This document shows, one piece after another, positions 32,315-41,345 of a DNA stretch of 64,000 bases (the first letter of the stretch is position 1; every line of letters begins with the position of its first letter). Source of the stretch: Nocardiopsis sp. TSRI0078 (GTDB lineage: Bacteria > Actinomycetota > Actinomycetes > Streptosporangiales > Streptosporangiaceae). The stretch is from positions 124,001-188,000 of the forward strand of contig NZ_LWLB01000035.1 in NCBI RefSeq assembly GCF_001905145.1, in the 5' to 3' direction. The notes below the pieces were generated by a model. It ran no database searches. It saw only the letters and a program-made list of their open reading frames with translations, and had not been told where the DNA came from. Both the position numbers and the translations under genes were made by a program.

Positions 32315-33436
32315 GTGACACGCAAACGCAAGAGGCACCACCTGCGACGCCGTCCAGACGCCTGGGGGACCAGACCGGCCGAGCGCGGCGAACGCCGTCC
32401 CCGGACCTGGGACTTCGAGCTCATCCGGATCTGGACCTGGGTGGTGGCCAGCGTGGCCATGGCACTGGCCCTGTTCGGGGCGATGGGCGGAATGGCCCTC
32501 AACGCCCTGGTCCACCCGCTGGTCGCGGACGCGGCCTTCGCCCTGGGCGGCCGGACCGCCGAGGCGCGGGTCACCGGTGTGGTGGAGGGCGAGGCACGTG
32601 TGGCTTTCACCGTCGACGGCGAGCGGGTGGAGACCGCGGCCATCGGAACCTACGATCCCCGCCACGATCCCCGTGACGTGGAGGTCCGCTACCTGGCGGA
32701 ATCCCCGCACGATGCGGCTCTGGCAGGCCACGACGCCTCCTGGGCGCCTGCGCTGCTTTCCGGGCTCGCCCTGGGCGGACCGCTGTCCTGGTTGTTGGTC
32801 CGCACCTGGTACAGGAGCGGGACCCCGCCCGCCCTCAGGGCCCGCCTGCGAAGGCAGGCCCCGGCCCTGCCGGTCGTTCGGTGGGCGGTTCCGGCCGTAC
32901 TGTGCCTCTGTGCCGGCGCCTTGCTCTGCGCGTGGCCGTACCTGAACGCCGCTCCCGAGGAGATGGTGCGCCTCGATCCCTCGTTCACCTGGTTCGCGGC
33001 GGGAACGGCCGTGCTCCTGGCCGCTGTGCCACTGGCCTGGCGGGCGGTCGCACGCCACGCGGCCCTCAACCGTGCGGCCCTCCCCGCGCGCCCGCATTCT
33101 CCGGCAAGGGAGATACGGGTGAAGGCGGCCGTGGTTCTGGGATGCCTGCTGGTCCTGGTGGGGCCGGGGCACCTGTTGGCGGAACGTCTGCGGAATGAGG
33201 CGGCCCTGTCGTCCGGACCGACGGTTCGGGGGACCGTGGAGGCGGTCGACAAGAGCAGCAGGAGGGGCTGCTGGTTCTCTGTGCGGGTCTCCTACCGCAT
33301 GGAGGGCCTTCCCCACGAACGCACGCTCAGCGTCCGCTGCCCCGGCCAGAGGGGCCACACCGTCGGCCACACGGTCCTTCTGGAGACGAGTTCCACCGAG
33401 CCCACCCTGGTGAGGATCGCGGACCGTCCCGGGTAG
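32315..33436 (+). CDS. Membrane protein of unknown function (DUF3592-like)
   Basis: A 373-residue protein with a very basic N-terminus (RKRKRHHLRRR), one helix at about 40-65, a small beta-rich region (TAEARVTGVVEGEARVAFTVDGERVETAAIG), then three more helices between about 145 and 290. A second beta-rich domain at the C-terminus (TVRGTVEAVDKSSRRGCWFSVRVSYRMEG) has two Cys residues. The beta regions between helices resemble DUF3592 proteins. GTG 32315 follows GTGGGGGA. No operon partner; function unknown. Confidence 0.7.
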   Translation: MTRKRKRHHLRRRPDAWGTRPAERGERRPRTWDFELIRIWTWVVASVAMALALFGAMGGMALNALVHPLVADAAFALGGRTAEARVTGVVEGEARVAFTVDGERVETAAIGTYDPRHDPRDVEVRYLAESPHDAALAGHDASWAPALLSGLALGGPLSWLLVRTWYRSGTPPALRARLRRQAPALPVVRWAVPAVLCLCAGALLCAWPYLNAAPEEMVRLDPSFTWFAAGTAVLLAAVPLAWRAVARHAALNRAALPARPHSPAREIRVKAAVVLGCLLVLVGPGHLLAERLRNEAALSSGPTVRGTVEAVDKSSRRGCWFSVRVSYRMEGLPHERTLSVRCPGQRGHTVGHTVLLETSSTEPTLVRIADRPG

Positions 33437-33458
33437 CCTCCGGCTACCAGGTGCGGTC

Positions 33459-35966
33459 CTACGGCGCCTGCGTCTCCCCGGGACCCCGCGGGGCCTCCGC
33501 GTCCCCCGGCACCCCCGGCTCCTCCAGACGAATGGTCCCGGCACCGCCGTCGATGGTGACCATCTGGCCGTCACGGAGCAGCTCGGTGACGCCGGGCACG
33601 CAGATCACGGCGGGAATGCCGTACTCCCGGGCGACCGTGGGCCCGTGCGCCATGGTCGAGCCGGTCTCCACCACCAGCCCTCCGGCGGTCATGAACAGGG
33701 GCGTCCACCCGGGGTCCGTGGTCTGCGCGACCAGGATCTCCCCCGGCTCCAGCGAGGCCCCCGCCGGGTCGTGGACCACCCTGGCCCTGCCGGTCGCGGT
33801 CCCCGACGAGGCGGGCACGCCGACGAACTCCCCGTCCCCGCCCGCGGGCAGGGCGGGCAGGGCCGTCTCGACGTCGGTGCCGTCGGACAACAGGAGCGGG
33901 GGCACCCGGCGGCGCCGCCGCTCGCGCAGGTACTCCGCGCGGCGCTCGGCGACCAGCGCGCGCTGGTCCGCTCCGTCCACCAGTGCGCGCGCCTCCGGGA
34001 GCCGGAGGAACATGATGTCGTCGGGCCGGTCCAGCCGGCCCTCCCCGGCCATCCGCTCCCCGACCAGGAGGAGCTGGCGGCGCGTCTCGGCGATCGAGTA
34101 CAGCCAGGCGAACTTGGGATACTCCCGCATCCCGGCCAGGGCGCGCGCACGCCCGAAGAAGAAGTCCGACAGGCGCGCGCGGACCGGGCGGGTGTCCATC
34201 GCGCGCCCGACCAGTTCGCCGCGCACACGCTCCGCCTCGGCCACCGCGCGGGCGAACCTGCGGTCCGGCGCCTGCTCGGGGTCGGTCACCCGCAGGTAGT
34301 TGGCGAGCGCCGTGAACAGGGGCGCGGGGTCCTCCGACCAGCGGGGCACACCGGCGTCGATCTCGGCCGCGCCCCGGTGCCCGTACCTCTCCAGGAAGCC
34401 GCCGAGGCCGATGTCGGGGAGCGTCCCCGCGCGGTACCGGTCCGCCAGCTCCTCCGGAGGGGTGTCCCGCAGCAGGTCCCGGTGCTCGCGCGCCCCGACC
34501 GCCAGCCGCCACAGCGCGAGGTCCATCTCGGTGGTGACGTTGTGCGGCATCCCGCCGAGGACGGCGGCGACCTCGCCCGGTTCCGCGATCCCCCGGAGCA
34601 GCAGGTCGGGTGCCCTGGCGGAGAGGAGGCCGACGTACAGGGGCCCCATCATCGGGATCAGGCCCCGCGTCAGCGCGTGGCTCTGGACGGCCGTGGCGTG
34701 GTCCAGCCGGTCCCGGGCCGTGACCACGTGCTCCGGGGTACGGGAGGCCCGCTGACGCATCGACTCCCCCGCCCGCAGCATGCGGCGCCTGGCGTCGTCG
34801 GGGTCGGCGAGCGCGGCCGCGCCCCGGGCGATGACGCCCCCGGCGAGCAGCAGCGCCCGCACGGCTACCCCCGCCGCCCCGCGCGGGTCGATCCGCCCTC
34901 CGTGGCGCGGAGCGAAGCGGGGGTCGTCCAGGAGGGAGCGCATGGCCGCCGAGGCCCGGGGACCGTAGAGGGCCATGCCGTCCGGCATCGAGCCCCGGGT
35001 CCAGCGGTTGCGCAGGAGGGGGGTCAGGTCGAGGTAGAACCTGCCTCCCACGTCGACCATCATGCCGCCCTCGCCGTCGGGATCGACGTCGGCTCCCAGG
35101 GCGCCGAACCACGCGGCGGCGACGGCCTTCAGCGCGGACATGCCCATCGGGGTGAAGGGGCGGAGCATGCCCTGCATGTGCCCGCCCTCGAAGTAGACGC
35201 GGGGGCCGTCGTCGTGCCGGGGAGGCAGGGGGAAGAGGGTGGTGATCGCCCGGGACTGGAGGAACCAGGGGGTCCCGTCCCGGTCGAGGGCCCACTCGAT
35301 GTCCTGCGGCGCACCGAGGTGGTCCTGGAGCCGCTCCCCCGCCGCGCGCAGCGCCTCCACCTCACGCGGGGACAGGCACCCGTCGCCGGGGCCCTCGGTC
35401 GCACCGTCCGCGGCCACGACGTAGTGGTCGGGCCGGACCGTGCCGTCGACCACGGCGGTGCCCAGGCCCGGGACGGCGTCCACGACGGTCTCCCCCCGCG
35501 TGCCGGTGACCGGGTTGGCGGTGAACAGCACGCCCGCCGCGCGCGGCTCGACCATGCGCTGCACGACGACGGCCATGTGCGCCGCGTCGTCGTCGATGCC
35601 CCGGTCGCGCCGGTAGGCGACGGCGCGGTCGGTCCACAGGGAGTCCCAGCACCGCCGGACGGCCCTGAGGAGGTCGTCGGTGCCCTCGACGTCGAGGTAG
35701 GTGTCCTGCTGGCCGGCGAAGGAGGCGTCCGGGAGGTCCTCCGCGGTGGCGCTGGACCGCACCGCCACCCGCCCCCCGCCGAGGGCCTCGTAGGCGGCGG
35801 CCACCTCGCCGGTCGGCAGTGTCCCGGAGCGGTGGGCCTCGGTGGTCACGCAAAATCCCGGCGGGACGCGCTCCCCGGCGGCGATCACCCCGCCCAGGCC
35901 GACGGCCTTGCCGCCGACCAGGTCGATCATGCCCTCATCGATCCGGTCCAGTTCCACCACGAGCAC
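33459..35966 (-). CDS. Rifampin-phosphotransferase / PEP-synthase-like dikinase
   Basis: An 835-residue three-domain dikinase, close to the length of rifampin phosphotransferases. Residues 1-300: ATP-grasp PPDK_N domain (LVGGKAVGLGGVIAAGERVPPGFCVT, RSSATAEDLPDASFAGQQDTYL, DIEWALDRDGTPWFLQSRAIT). About 310-720: a helical middle domain with no match I can name. About 730-820: a swivelling phosphohistidine domain with His774 in GSTMAHGPTVAREYGIPAV. Likely transfers the beta-phosphate of ATP to a small molecule; antibiotic or other substrate is not decidable. GTG 35966 is chosen because a near-perfect GGAGGTGA lies 4 bp upstream; the frame continues open to 36083. No rifampin-associated element is seen. 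Confidence 0.78.
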   Translation of the reverse strand: MLVVELDRIDEGMIDLVGGKAVGLGGVIAAGERVPPGFCVTTEAHRSGTLPTGEVAAAYEALGGGRVAVRSSATAEDLPDASFAGQQDTYLDVEGTDDLLRAVRRCWDSLWTDRAVAYRRDRGIDDDAAHMAVVVQRMVEPRAAGVLFTANPVTGTRGETVVDAVPGLGTAVVDGTVRPDHYVVAADGATEGPGDGCLSPREVEALRAAGERLQDHLGAPQDIEWALDRDGTPWFLQSRAITTLFPLPPRHDDGPRVYFEGGHMQGMLRPFTPMGMSALKAVAAAWFGALGADVDPDGEGGMMVDVGGRFYLDLTPLLRNRWTRGSMPDGMALYGPRASAAMRSLLDDPRFAPRHGGRIDPRGAAGVAVRALLLAGGVIARGAAALADPDDARRRMLRAGESMRQRASRTPEHVVTARDRLDHATAVQSHALTRGLIPMMGPLYVGLLSARAPDLLLRGIAEPGEVAAVLGGMPHNVTTEMDLALWRLAVGAREHRDLLRDTPPEELADRYRAGTLPDIGLGGFLERYGHRGAAEIDAGVPRWSEDPAPLFTALANYLRVTDPEQAPDRRFARAVAEAERVRGELVGRAMDTRPVRARLSDFFFGRARALAGMREYPKFAWLYSIAETRRQLLLVGERMAGEGRLDRPDDIMFLRLPEARALVDGADQRALVAERRAEYLRERRRRRVPPLLLSDGTDVETALPALPAGGDGEFVGVPASSGTATGRARVVHDPAGASLEPGEILVAQTTDPGWTPLFMTAGGLVVETGSTMAHGPTVAREYGIPAVICVPGVTELLRDGQMVTIDGGAGTIRLEEPGVPGDAEAPRGPGETQAP

Positions 35967-36168
35967 GGCGTCACCTCCGACTGTCCTGCCGTTCCCCATA
36001 CTCCCCGCCGGAGCGAGGGTTTTCCACAGGGAAGGGCGCGCTGTGGAGAACTCCCGCGCCGAGTCCGTCGTCCTACGGCGCACAGGCGGGCGGCCGGCGA
36101 CCGTGTCGACACGCAGAACCGACCGGCGTCAGGGTCCGACATGCAGTCATCCCCAGGAAAGACCCCGG

Positions 36169-36465
36169 ATGTTCGATCTCTCCCTCGTCTTCTACACCCT
36201 GTCCTCGCTGCTCGAGGGCGTCCACGTGGTGATCGGGGTCGTCGTGCTGGCCCTCACCGCCAAGGTGGCCACCGACCGCAAGGGGCTCGTCGCGGCGGGC
36301 GGCATCGTGTTCGGCATCGGTGCCCTCGGCGACGTGGTGACCCGGGCATGGGTCTTCTACGTCCTGTACCTGGGCCCGCTCACCGATCCACTGTCCGGTC
36401 TGCCGTTCGTACTCCGCTCCGACGGCGGGGGTTCCGGCGGAGGCGACGGTGGCGGCGGTTCCTGA
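36169..36465 (+). CDS. Small membrane protein, Gly-rich tail
   Basis: A 98-residue protein with two or three hydrophobic segments (LVFYTLSSLLEGVHVVIGVVVLAL, GLVAAGGIVFGIGALGDVV, WVFYVLYLGPL) and a Gly/Ser-rich tail (GGGSGGGDGGGGS). Not recognised. ATG 36169; CCAGGAAAGACC lies upstream as a weak ribosome site. It is divergent from the dikinase gene and convergent with the methyltransferase. Confidence 0.55.
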   Translation: MFDLSLVFYTLSSLLEGVHVVIGVVVLALTAKVATDRKGLVAAGGIVFGIGALGDVVTRAWVFYVLYLGPLTDPLSGLPFVLRSDGGGSGGGDGGGGS

Positions 36466-36499
36466 GCGCCGCCCACGCGCGTCCGGCTCCCGTCCGGGG

Positions 36500-37162
36500 T
36501 CAGTCCGGGCGCCTGTACACCAGGGAGTAGCGCCAGAACAGCAGCCGCCTCAGCCGGGCGCCGGGCAGGCGCCCGGCGGCCTGCGCCGCGATCTCACGCA
36601 GGCTCATCCGCGGATCGCGCACGGGCATCTCGGCCGTGGGGCCCGCGCTGTGGAGATCGGGCACACCGGTGAGCAGGCGTCCGAGGGCCATGCCGGCCCC
36701 GACGGCCCACTGCGGCCCCAGGGCGGCCAGACTCGTCGCGGCATCGGCCGCGCTCTCCTCGCGGTACAGGCCGAGGACGGCCAGCGTGCCGCCGGGGGCG
36801 AGGACGGCGGCCATCCGTTCGAGCGAGGGCCCGAACGGCATGTGGTGGATGCTGGAGACCGCGCTGACGAACCCGTATCCCCCCGGAACCGGGTCCGTCT
36901 CCTCCAGGGAGGCCACGCGGTACTCGACCGGCAGCCGCGACGGCGTCCACCGGCGGGCCACGGAGATGATCCGCGGCTCCGGATCGACGGCGTCGACGGT
37001 GATGCCCCGGGAGGCCAGGACCCTGGCGAACCGGCCGCCGCCGCACCCGACGTCGAGCGCTCGGGTGCAGTGCGGGGGCACGTGTCGGAGGAGGTGGCCG
37101 TGGTAATGGCTGTTGTGGTCCCAGGAGAGGTCGAGGGAACCCGGGGGGAGGAGTCGGCTCAT
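36500..37162 (-). CDS. Class I SAM-dependent methyltransferase
   Basis: A 220-residue methyltransferase. SAM-binding motif I is LDVGCGGGRFARVLASRG (residues 36-53), with VDAVDPEPRII as motif II and VLAPGGTLAVLGLYR as motif III. SSIHHMPFG resembles the acceptor region of ubiquinone/menaquinone-type Methyltransf_11/25 enzymes. The C-terminal 30 residues (RLLFWRYSLVYRR) are common in small actinobacterial members of the family. Substrate unknown. Ten bp downstream of the STAS gene on the same strand. Confidence 0.85.
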   Translation of the reverse strand: MSRLLPPGSLDLSWDHNSHYHGHLLRHVPPHCTRALDVGCGGGRFARVLASRGITVDAVDPEPRIISVARRWTPSRLPVEYRVASLEETDPVPGGYGFVSAVSSIHHMPFGPSLERMAAVLAPGGTLAVLGLYREESAADAATSLAALGPQWAVGAGMALGRLLTGVPDLHSAGPTAEMPVRDPRMSLREIAAQAAGRLPGARLRRLLFWRYSLVYRRPD

Positions 37163-37172
37163 GCGCCGGAGG

Positions 37173-37544
37173 CTATCCGGCCTGGCGCTTGGCCTCCAGA
37201 GCCTCCATCGCGGTCACGGCGGTGGCCACGGTCTGGTGGACCGGGACCTGGCGGTGCAGGCCGACCAGGCGGACGACCTTGGTGACACGTTCGTTCAGCG
37301 CGGCCAGCGCCAGCGATCCGCCCAGCTCGCGGACGGTCCTGTAGGCGTTGATGATGACGTTCAGACCGCTCGAGTCCATGAAGTCCAGACCGGACAGGTC
37401 CAGGATCAGCCAAGGACCGTGGTCGTTGATCGCGGACTGGATGTGTTCCTGGAGGTCGGCGGCGGTCGCGATGTCGAGTTCCCCCTCGATCGCGACGATG
37501 ACGCTGCGGCTCTCTACCCGCGTGCTCAGCCCAAGCCTGTGCAC
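37173..37544 (-). CDS. STAS-domain anti-sigma factor antagonist
   Basis: A 123-residue single STAS domain of the SpoIIAA/RsbV type. The phosphorylatable serine is in FMDSSGLNVIINAYR (DSSGL). In this family the dephosphorylated form binds an anti-sigma kinase and frees a sigma factor. GTG 37544 is preferred over GTG 37550, because GGAGG lies 7 bp before the former but touches the latter. No kinase or sigma-factor gene is adjacent, so the partner must be elsewhere. Probably co-transcribed with the methyltransferase. Confidence 0.87.
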   Translation of the reverse strand: MHRLGLSTRVESRSVIVAIEGELDIATAADLQEHIQSAINDHGPWLILDLSGLDFMDSSGLNVIINAYRTVRELGGSLALAALNERVTKVVRLVGLHRQVPVHQTVATAVTAMEALEAKRQAG

Positions 37545-37896
37545 GTTCACTCCTCCCGGCCCCACGTTGAGATGGTGAGGGGTCCCTTCGTTTAACCATA
37601 CGCAGACTGGCGGACCGCGCCCGCCCGGTCCGGCACCACTCCCACAGAACCGGACCAACGAGGGGAGAACGCTTACACGTCCGCGAACCTGGTAAGTCGT
37701 TGGACACACACGGTATAAGCGAACCGCCCGTTCGGGAATGGCATACCGGAAGAAATTTTCGCCTCCTGGGCACGAACCCCACCAAGAGTACTCGGTATGA
37801 CACGTTTACCGTGGGTTATTTCACGACATGGAACGCACCCTGGACACGTGTTCATCGAACATCGACCCTATCAGGGACGACACGGCTACTATGTGT
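37545..37896. other. Intergenic region upstream of STAS gene, downstream of meaB
   Basis: 352 bp without a convincing gene, clearly richer in A/T than its surroundings between 37680 and 37900. It should hold the STAS promoter. A 7-bp inverted repeat GGTCCGG/CCGGACC (37627-37656) is weak; no confident promoter or terminator seen. Confidence 0.4.
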
Positions 37897-38943
37897 TCAT
37901 CCACCTGGGGAATGGTCACCCTGGGTGAAGGATTCCAGCAGCGTGCGTGCGGCCAGGGTGGCCGTGGTCCTTCCCGAGCGCACCTCGGCCTCCATGCGCG
38001 GAAGGAGCTCCGCCACCGCCGGGTCGCGCAGGAAGGTGTCCATCAGCCGGTCCCGGACCTGGTCCCACATCCAGCTGACCCCCTGGTGGCTGCGGCGCTC
38101 GGCGAGGGCGCCGCCGCGCTCCAGCACCGCGCGGTGCTCCACCACGGTGTCCCACACCTCGTCCAGCCCCTCACCGGTCATCCCGCTGCATGTCAGCACC
38201 GGCGGACGCCAGTCCGGGTGGACCGGCTGGAGCAGCCGCAGCGCCCGCGACAGCTCGCGGGCCGCCTTGCGCGCGTCGCCGGCGTGCGGGCCGTCGGCCT
38301 TGTTGACCGCGACCACGTCCACCAGCTCCAGCACGCCCTTCTTGATGCCCTGGAGCTGGTCGCCCGTGCGGGCCAGCGTGAGGAAGAGGAAGCAGTCCAC
38401 CATGGCGGCCACCGCGACCTCGGACTGGCCGACACCCACGGTCTCCACGAGCACCACGTCGAACCCGGCCGCCTCCATGAGCAGCATGGTCTCCCGGGTG
38501 GCCCGGGCGACCCCGCCCAGGGTCCCCGCCGTGGGTGAGGGGCGGATGAACGCGTCCGGGTCCACCGCCAGGCGGGCCATCCGTGTCTTGTCGCCCAGGA
38601 TGCTGCCGCCGGTGCGCGTGGAGGAGGGGTCCACGGCGAGTACCGCCACCCGGTGCCCGGCCCCGGTCAGGCTGGTGCCCAGCGCGTCGATGAACGTGGA
38701 CTTGCCGACGCCGGGGACGCCGGTGATCCCGACCCGGTGGGCCTCGCCGGTGTGCGGCAGGATCCGGACGAGCAGCTCCTGCGCCGCCCGGGCGTGGTCC
38801 GGGCGCCGGGACTCCACGAGCGTGATCGCGCGCGCCAGCGTGGGCCGGTGCCCGCCCAGGACCCCCTCGGCGAGGGCGTCCACGTCCACGGGGCGGCGCC
38901 GCCCCGAACCGCGCGTTCCCCGCGCGCCACCCCGGTCGTCCAC
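37897..38943 (-). CDS. meaB: Methylmalonyl-CoA mutase-associated GTPase MeaB
   Basis: A 348-residue G3E P-loop GTPase. Walker A GVPGVGKST, VLAVDPSSTRTGGSILGDKTRM (the MeaB/ArgK base motif), VETVGVGQSE switch region and VNKADGP base recognition. MeaB guards methylmalonyl-CoA mutase, coupling GTP hydrolysis to adenosylcobalamin loading and protection. GTG 38943 follows AAGGGGG at 5 bp. It lies 179 bp after mutB on the same strand, the usual order. Confidence 0.93.
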   Translation of the reverse strand: MDDRGGARGTRGSGRRRPVDVDALAEGVLGGHRPTLARAITLVESRRPDHARAAQELLVRILPHTGEAHRVGITGVPGVGKSTFIDALGTSLTGAGHRVAVLAVDPSSTRTGGSILGDKTRMARLAVDPDAFIRPSPTAGTLGGVARATRETMLLMEAAGFDVVLVETVGVGQSEVAVAAMVDCFLFLTLARTGDQLQGIKKGVLELVDVVAVNKADGPHAGDARKAARELSRALRLLQPVHPDWRPPVLTCSGMTGEGLDEVWDTVVEHRAVLERGGALAERRSHQGVSWMWDQVRDRLMDTFLRDPAVAELLPRMEAEVRSGRTTATLAARTLLESFTQGDHSPGG

Positions 38944-39122
38944 GCTTTCCCCCTTTTGTTCCGGTTCTCGGGCCGCGTACGGTCACTCCCTGGTGGGGGG
39001 CCGTCGAGGCCGGCCCCTCCGCGGTGCGCCCGGCGGCGGTGGTCCTGCTCCCGGCGGCACTGCCGGCGGTCGGGAGCGCCACCGGCATCAGGGCCTCCCG
39101 GCGGGGGCTCCCGTCCACCGAC

Positions 39123-41345
39123 CTAGCCCAGCCGCTCCTCCAGCTGGTCGAGCAGGTCGACTGCGGCGTCGGCGATGACCGTCCCGGGCGGGAAGATCGC
39201 CGACGCGCCCGCCTCCCTCAGCGGCGCGAAGTCCGCCGGGGGGATGACCCCGCCGACCACGATCATGATGTCCTCGCGGCCGAGTCCGTCCAGCTCCTCG
39301 CGCAGGGCGGGGACCAGCGTGAGGTGCCCGGCCGCGAGCGAGGACACCCCGACCACGTGCACGTCGGCCTCCACCGCCTGGGCGGCGACCTCGGCCGGGG
39401 TCTGGAACAGCGGGCCGACGTCCACGTCGAAGCCCAGGTCGGCGAAGGCGGTCGCGATCACCTTCTGGCCGCGGTCGTGCCCGTCCTGGCCCATCTTGGC
39501 GACCAGGATGCGGGGACGGCGGCCCTCCGCCTCGGTGAACTCGTCCACCCGCCGGGCCACGCGCTCCATGAGCCCCGCCGTGTCGGCGCTTCCCGACGCC
39601 TCGTCCCTGTACACACCCTGGATGGTACGGATCTGCCCGGAGTGGCGGGAGAAGACCCGCTCCATGGCGTCGGAGATCTCGCCGACGGTGGCCTTGGCCC
39701 GGGCCGCGTCGACCGCCGCCGCCAGGAGGTTGTTGTCCAGGCTCTCGTCCGCCCTCGACTCGCGTCCGGCGGCCTCGGTGAGCGCGTCGAGCGCGGCGCG
39801 CACCCGGGCCTCGTCCCGCTCATCGCGCAGGCGGCGCAGCTTCTCCAGCTGCTGGGCGCGCACCCGGGAGTTGTCGACCTTGAGGACCTCGATCTCGTCC
39901 TCGGTGTCGGGGCGGTACTTGTTGACGCCGATCACCGGCTGGCGGCCGGAGTCGATGCGGGCCTGGGTGCGGGCGGCGGCCTCCTCGATGCGCATCTTGG
40001 GCAGCCCCGCGTCGATGGCGGCGGCCATGCCCCCGGCCTTCTCGACCTCCTGGATGTGCGCCCACGCCTTGGCCGCCAGCTCCTGGGTGAGCCGCTCCAC
40101 GTAGTAGCTGCCGCCCCAGGGGTCCACCACGCGGGTGGTGCCGGACTCCTGCTGGAGCAGCAGCTGGGTGTTGCGGGCGATGCGCGCGGAGAAGTCGGTG
40201 GGCAGGGCCAGCGCCTCGTCCAGGGCGTTGGTGTGCAGCGACTGGGTGTGGCCCTGGGTGGCGGCCATCGCCTCCACGCAGGTGCGGGCCACGTTGTTGA
40301 ACACGTCCTGGGCGGTGAGCGACCACCCCGAGGTCTGGGAGTGGGTGCGCAGGCTCAGCGACTTGTCCCTGGTCGCGCCCAGGTCCCTGACCAGGCGCGC
40401 CCACAGCAGGCGGGCGGCGCGGAGCTTGGCGACCTCCATGAAGAAGTTCATGCCGATCGCCCAGAAGAACGACAGGCGCGGCGCGAACGCGTCCACGTCC
40501 AGCCCGGACCGCTGTCCGGCGCGGATGTACTCCACCCCGTCGGCCAGGGTGTAGGCCAGCTCCAGGTCGGCCGTGGCCCCGGCCTCCTGCATGTGGTAGC
40601 CGGAGATGGAGATCGAGTTGAAGCGCGGCATCCGCCGCGAGGTGTAGGCGAAGATGTCGGAGATGATCCGCATCGACGGCTGCGGCGGGTAGATGTAGGT
40701 GTTGCGGACCATGAACTCCTTGAGGATGTCGTTCTGGATGGTCCCGGACAGCTTCTCCGGGGGCACACCCTGCTCCTCGGCGGCCACGATGTACAGCGCC
40801 AGGACCGGCAGCACCGCGCCGTTCATGGTCATGGACACGCTCATCCTGTCCAGCGGGATGCCGTCGAACAGCTGGCGCATGTCGTAGATGGAGTCGATGG
40901 CCACGCCCGCCATGCCGACGTCGCCCGCCACACGGGGGTGGTCGGAGTCGTAGCCGCGGTGGGTGGCCAGGTCGAAGGCGACCGACAGCCCCTTCTGTCC
41001 GGCGGCCAGGTTGCGCCGGTAGAAGGCGTTGGACTCCTCTGCCGTGGAGAACCCGGCGTACTGGCGGATCGTCCAGGGCTGGTTGACGTACATGGTCGGG
41101 TAGGGGCCGCGCAGGTAGGGCGGGATGCCCGGCAGCCCGTCCACGAAGTCCAGGCCGGCCCGGTCGGCGGGCGTGTACAGCGGTTTGACGCCGATGCCCT
41201 CGGGGGTCTCCCACTCCAGGGCGTCGGCGGCCTTGCCGGTGCCGGCCTCCAGTGCACGCTGCCAGGCGGCCGCGCCGCCTTCCGGCGCGGTGCCCTCGGA
41301 GAACCCGGGGAGTTCCGGGGCCACGGTGGAGAAGTCGGGGATCAT
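39123..41345 (-). CDS. mutB: Methylmalonyl-CoA mutase, large (alpha) subunit
   Basis: A 740-residue B12-dependent enzyme that interconverts L-methylmalonyl-CoA and succinyl-CoA (propionyl-CoA pathway). N-terminal TIM barrel with [43 protein letters not shown] and [28 protein letters not shown]-terminal cobalamin domain with lower axial ligand His623 in [13 protein letters not shown] and the SSLAAGH and VVGGVIPP segments. Complete and of normal length. ATG 41345 overlaps the small-subunit stop by 4 bp (ATGA). Confidence 0.97.
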   Translation of the reverse strand: MIPDFSTVAPELPGFSEGTAPEGGAAAWQRALEAGTGKAADALEWETPEGIGVKPLYTPADRAGLDFVDGLPGIPPYLRGPYPTMYVNQPWTIRQYAGFSTAEESNAFYRRNLAAGQKGLSVAFDLATHRGYDSDHPRVAGDVGMAGVAIDSIYDMRQLFDGIPLDRMSVSMTMNGAVLPVLALYIVAAEEQGVPPEKLSGTIQNDILKEFMVRNTYIYPPQPSMRIISDIFAYTSRRMPRFNSISISGYHMQEAGATADLELAYTLADGVEYIRAGQRSGLDVDAFAPRLSFFWAIGMNFFMEVAKLRAARLLWARLVRDLGATRDKSLSLRTHSQTSGWSLTAQDVFNNVARTCVEAMAATQGHTQSLHTNALDEALALPTDFSARIARNTQLLLQQESGTTRVVDPWGGSYYVERLTQELAAKAWAHIQEVEKAGGMAAAIDAGLPKMRIEEAAARTQARIDSGRQPVIGVNKYRPDTEDEIEVLKVDNSRVRAQQLEKLRRLRDERDEARVRAALDALTEAAGRESRADESLDNNLLAAAVDAARAKATVGEISDAMERVFSRHSGQIRTIQGVYRDEASGSADTAGLMERVARRVDEFTEAEGRRPRILVAKMGQDGHDRGQKVIATAFADLGFDVDVGPLFQTPAEVAAQAVEADVHVVGVSSLAAGHLTLVPALREELDGLGREDIMIVVGGVIPPADFAPLREAGASAIFPPGTVIADAAVDLLDQLEERLG

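Noticed and set aside
32305-33436. Minus-strand coding alternative over the DUF3592-like gene
   Set aside because: The plus frame has a good ribosome site, membrane helices and normal composition; the opposite frame reads as Arg/Gly/Pro-rich shadow.
36020-36048. DnaA-box pair as a replication origin
   Set aside because: Only two boxes and no dnaA or dnaN neighbourhood; reported only as a weak regulatory observation.
35967-36168. Rifampin-associated element upstream of the dikinase
   Set aside because: The known GC-rich 19-bp element is not present in this gap.
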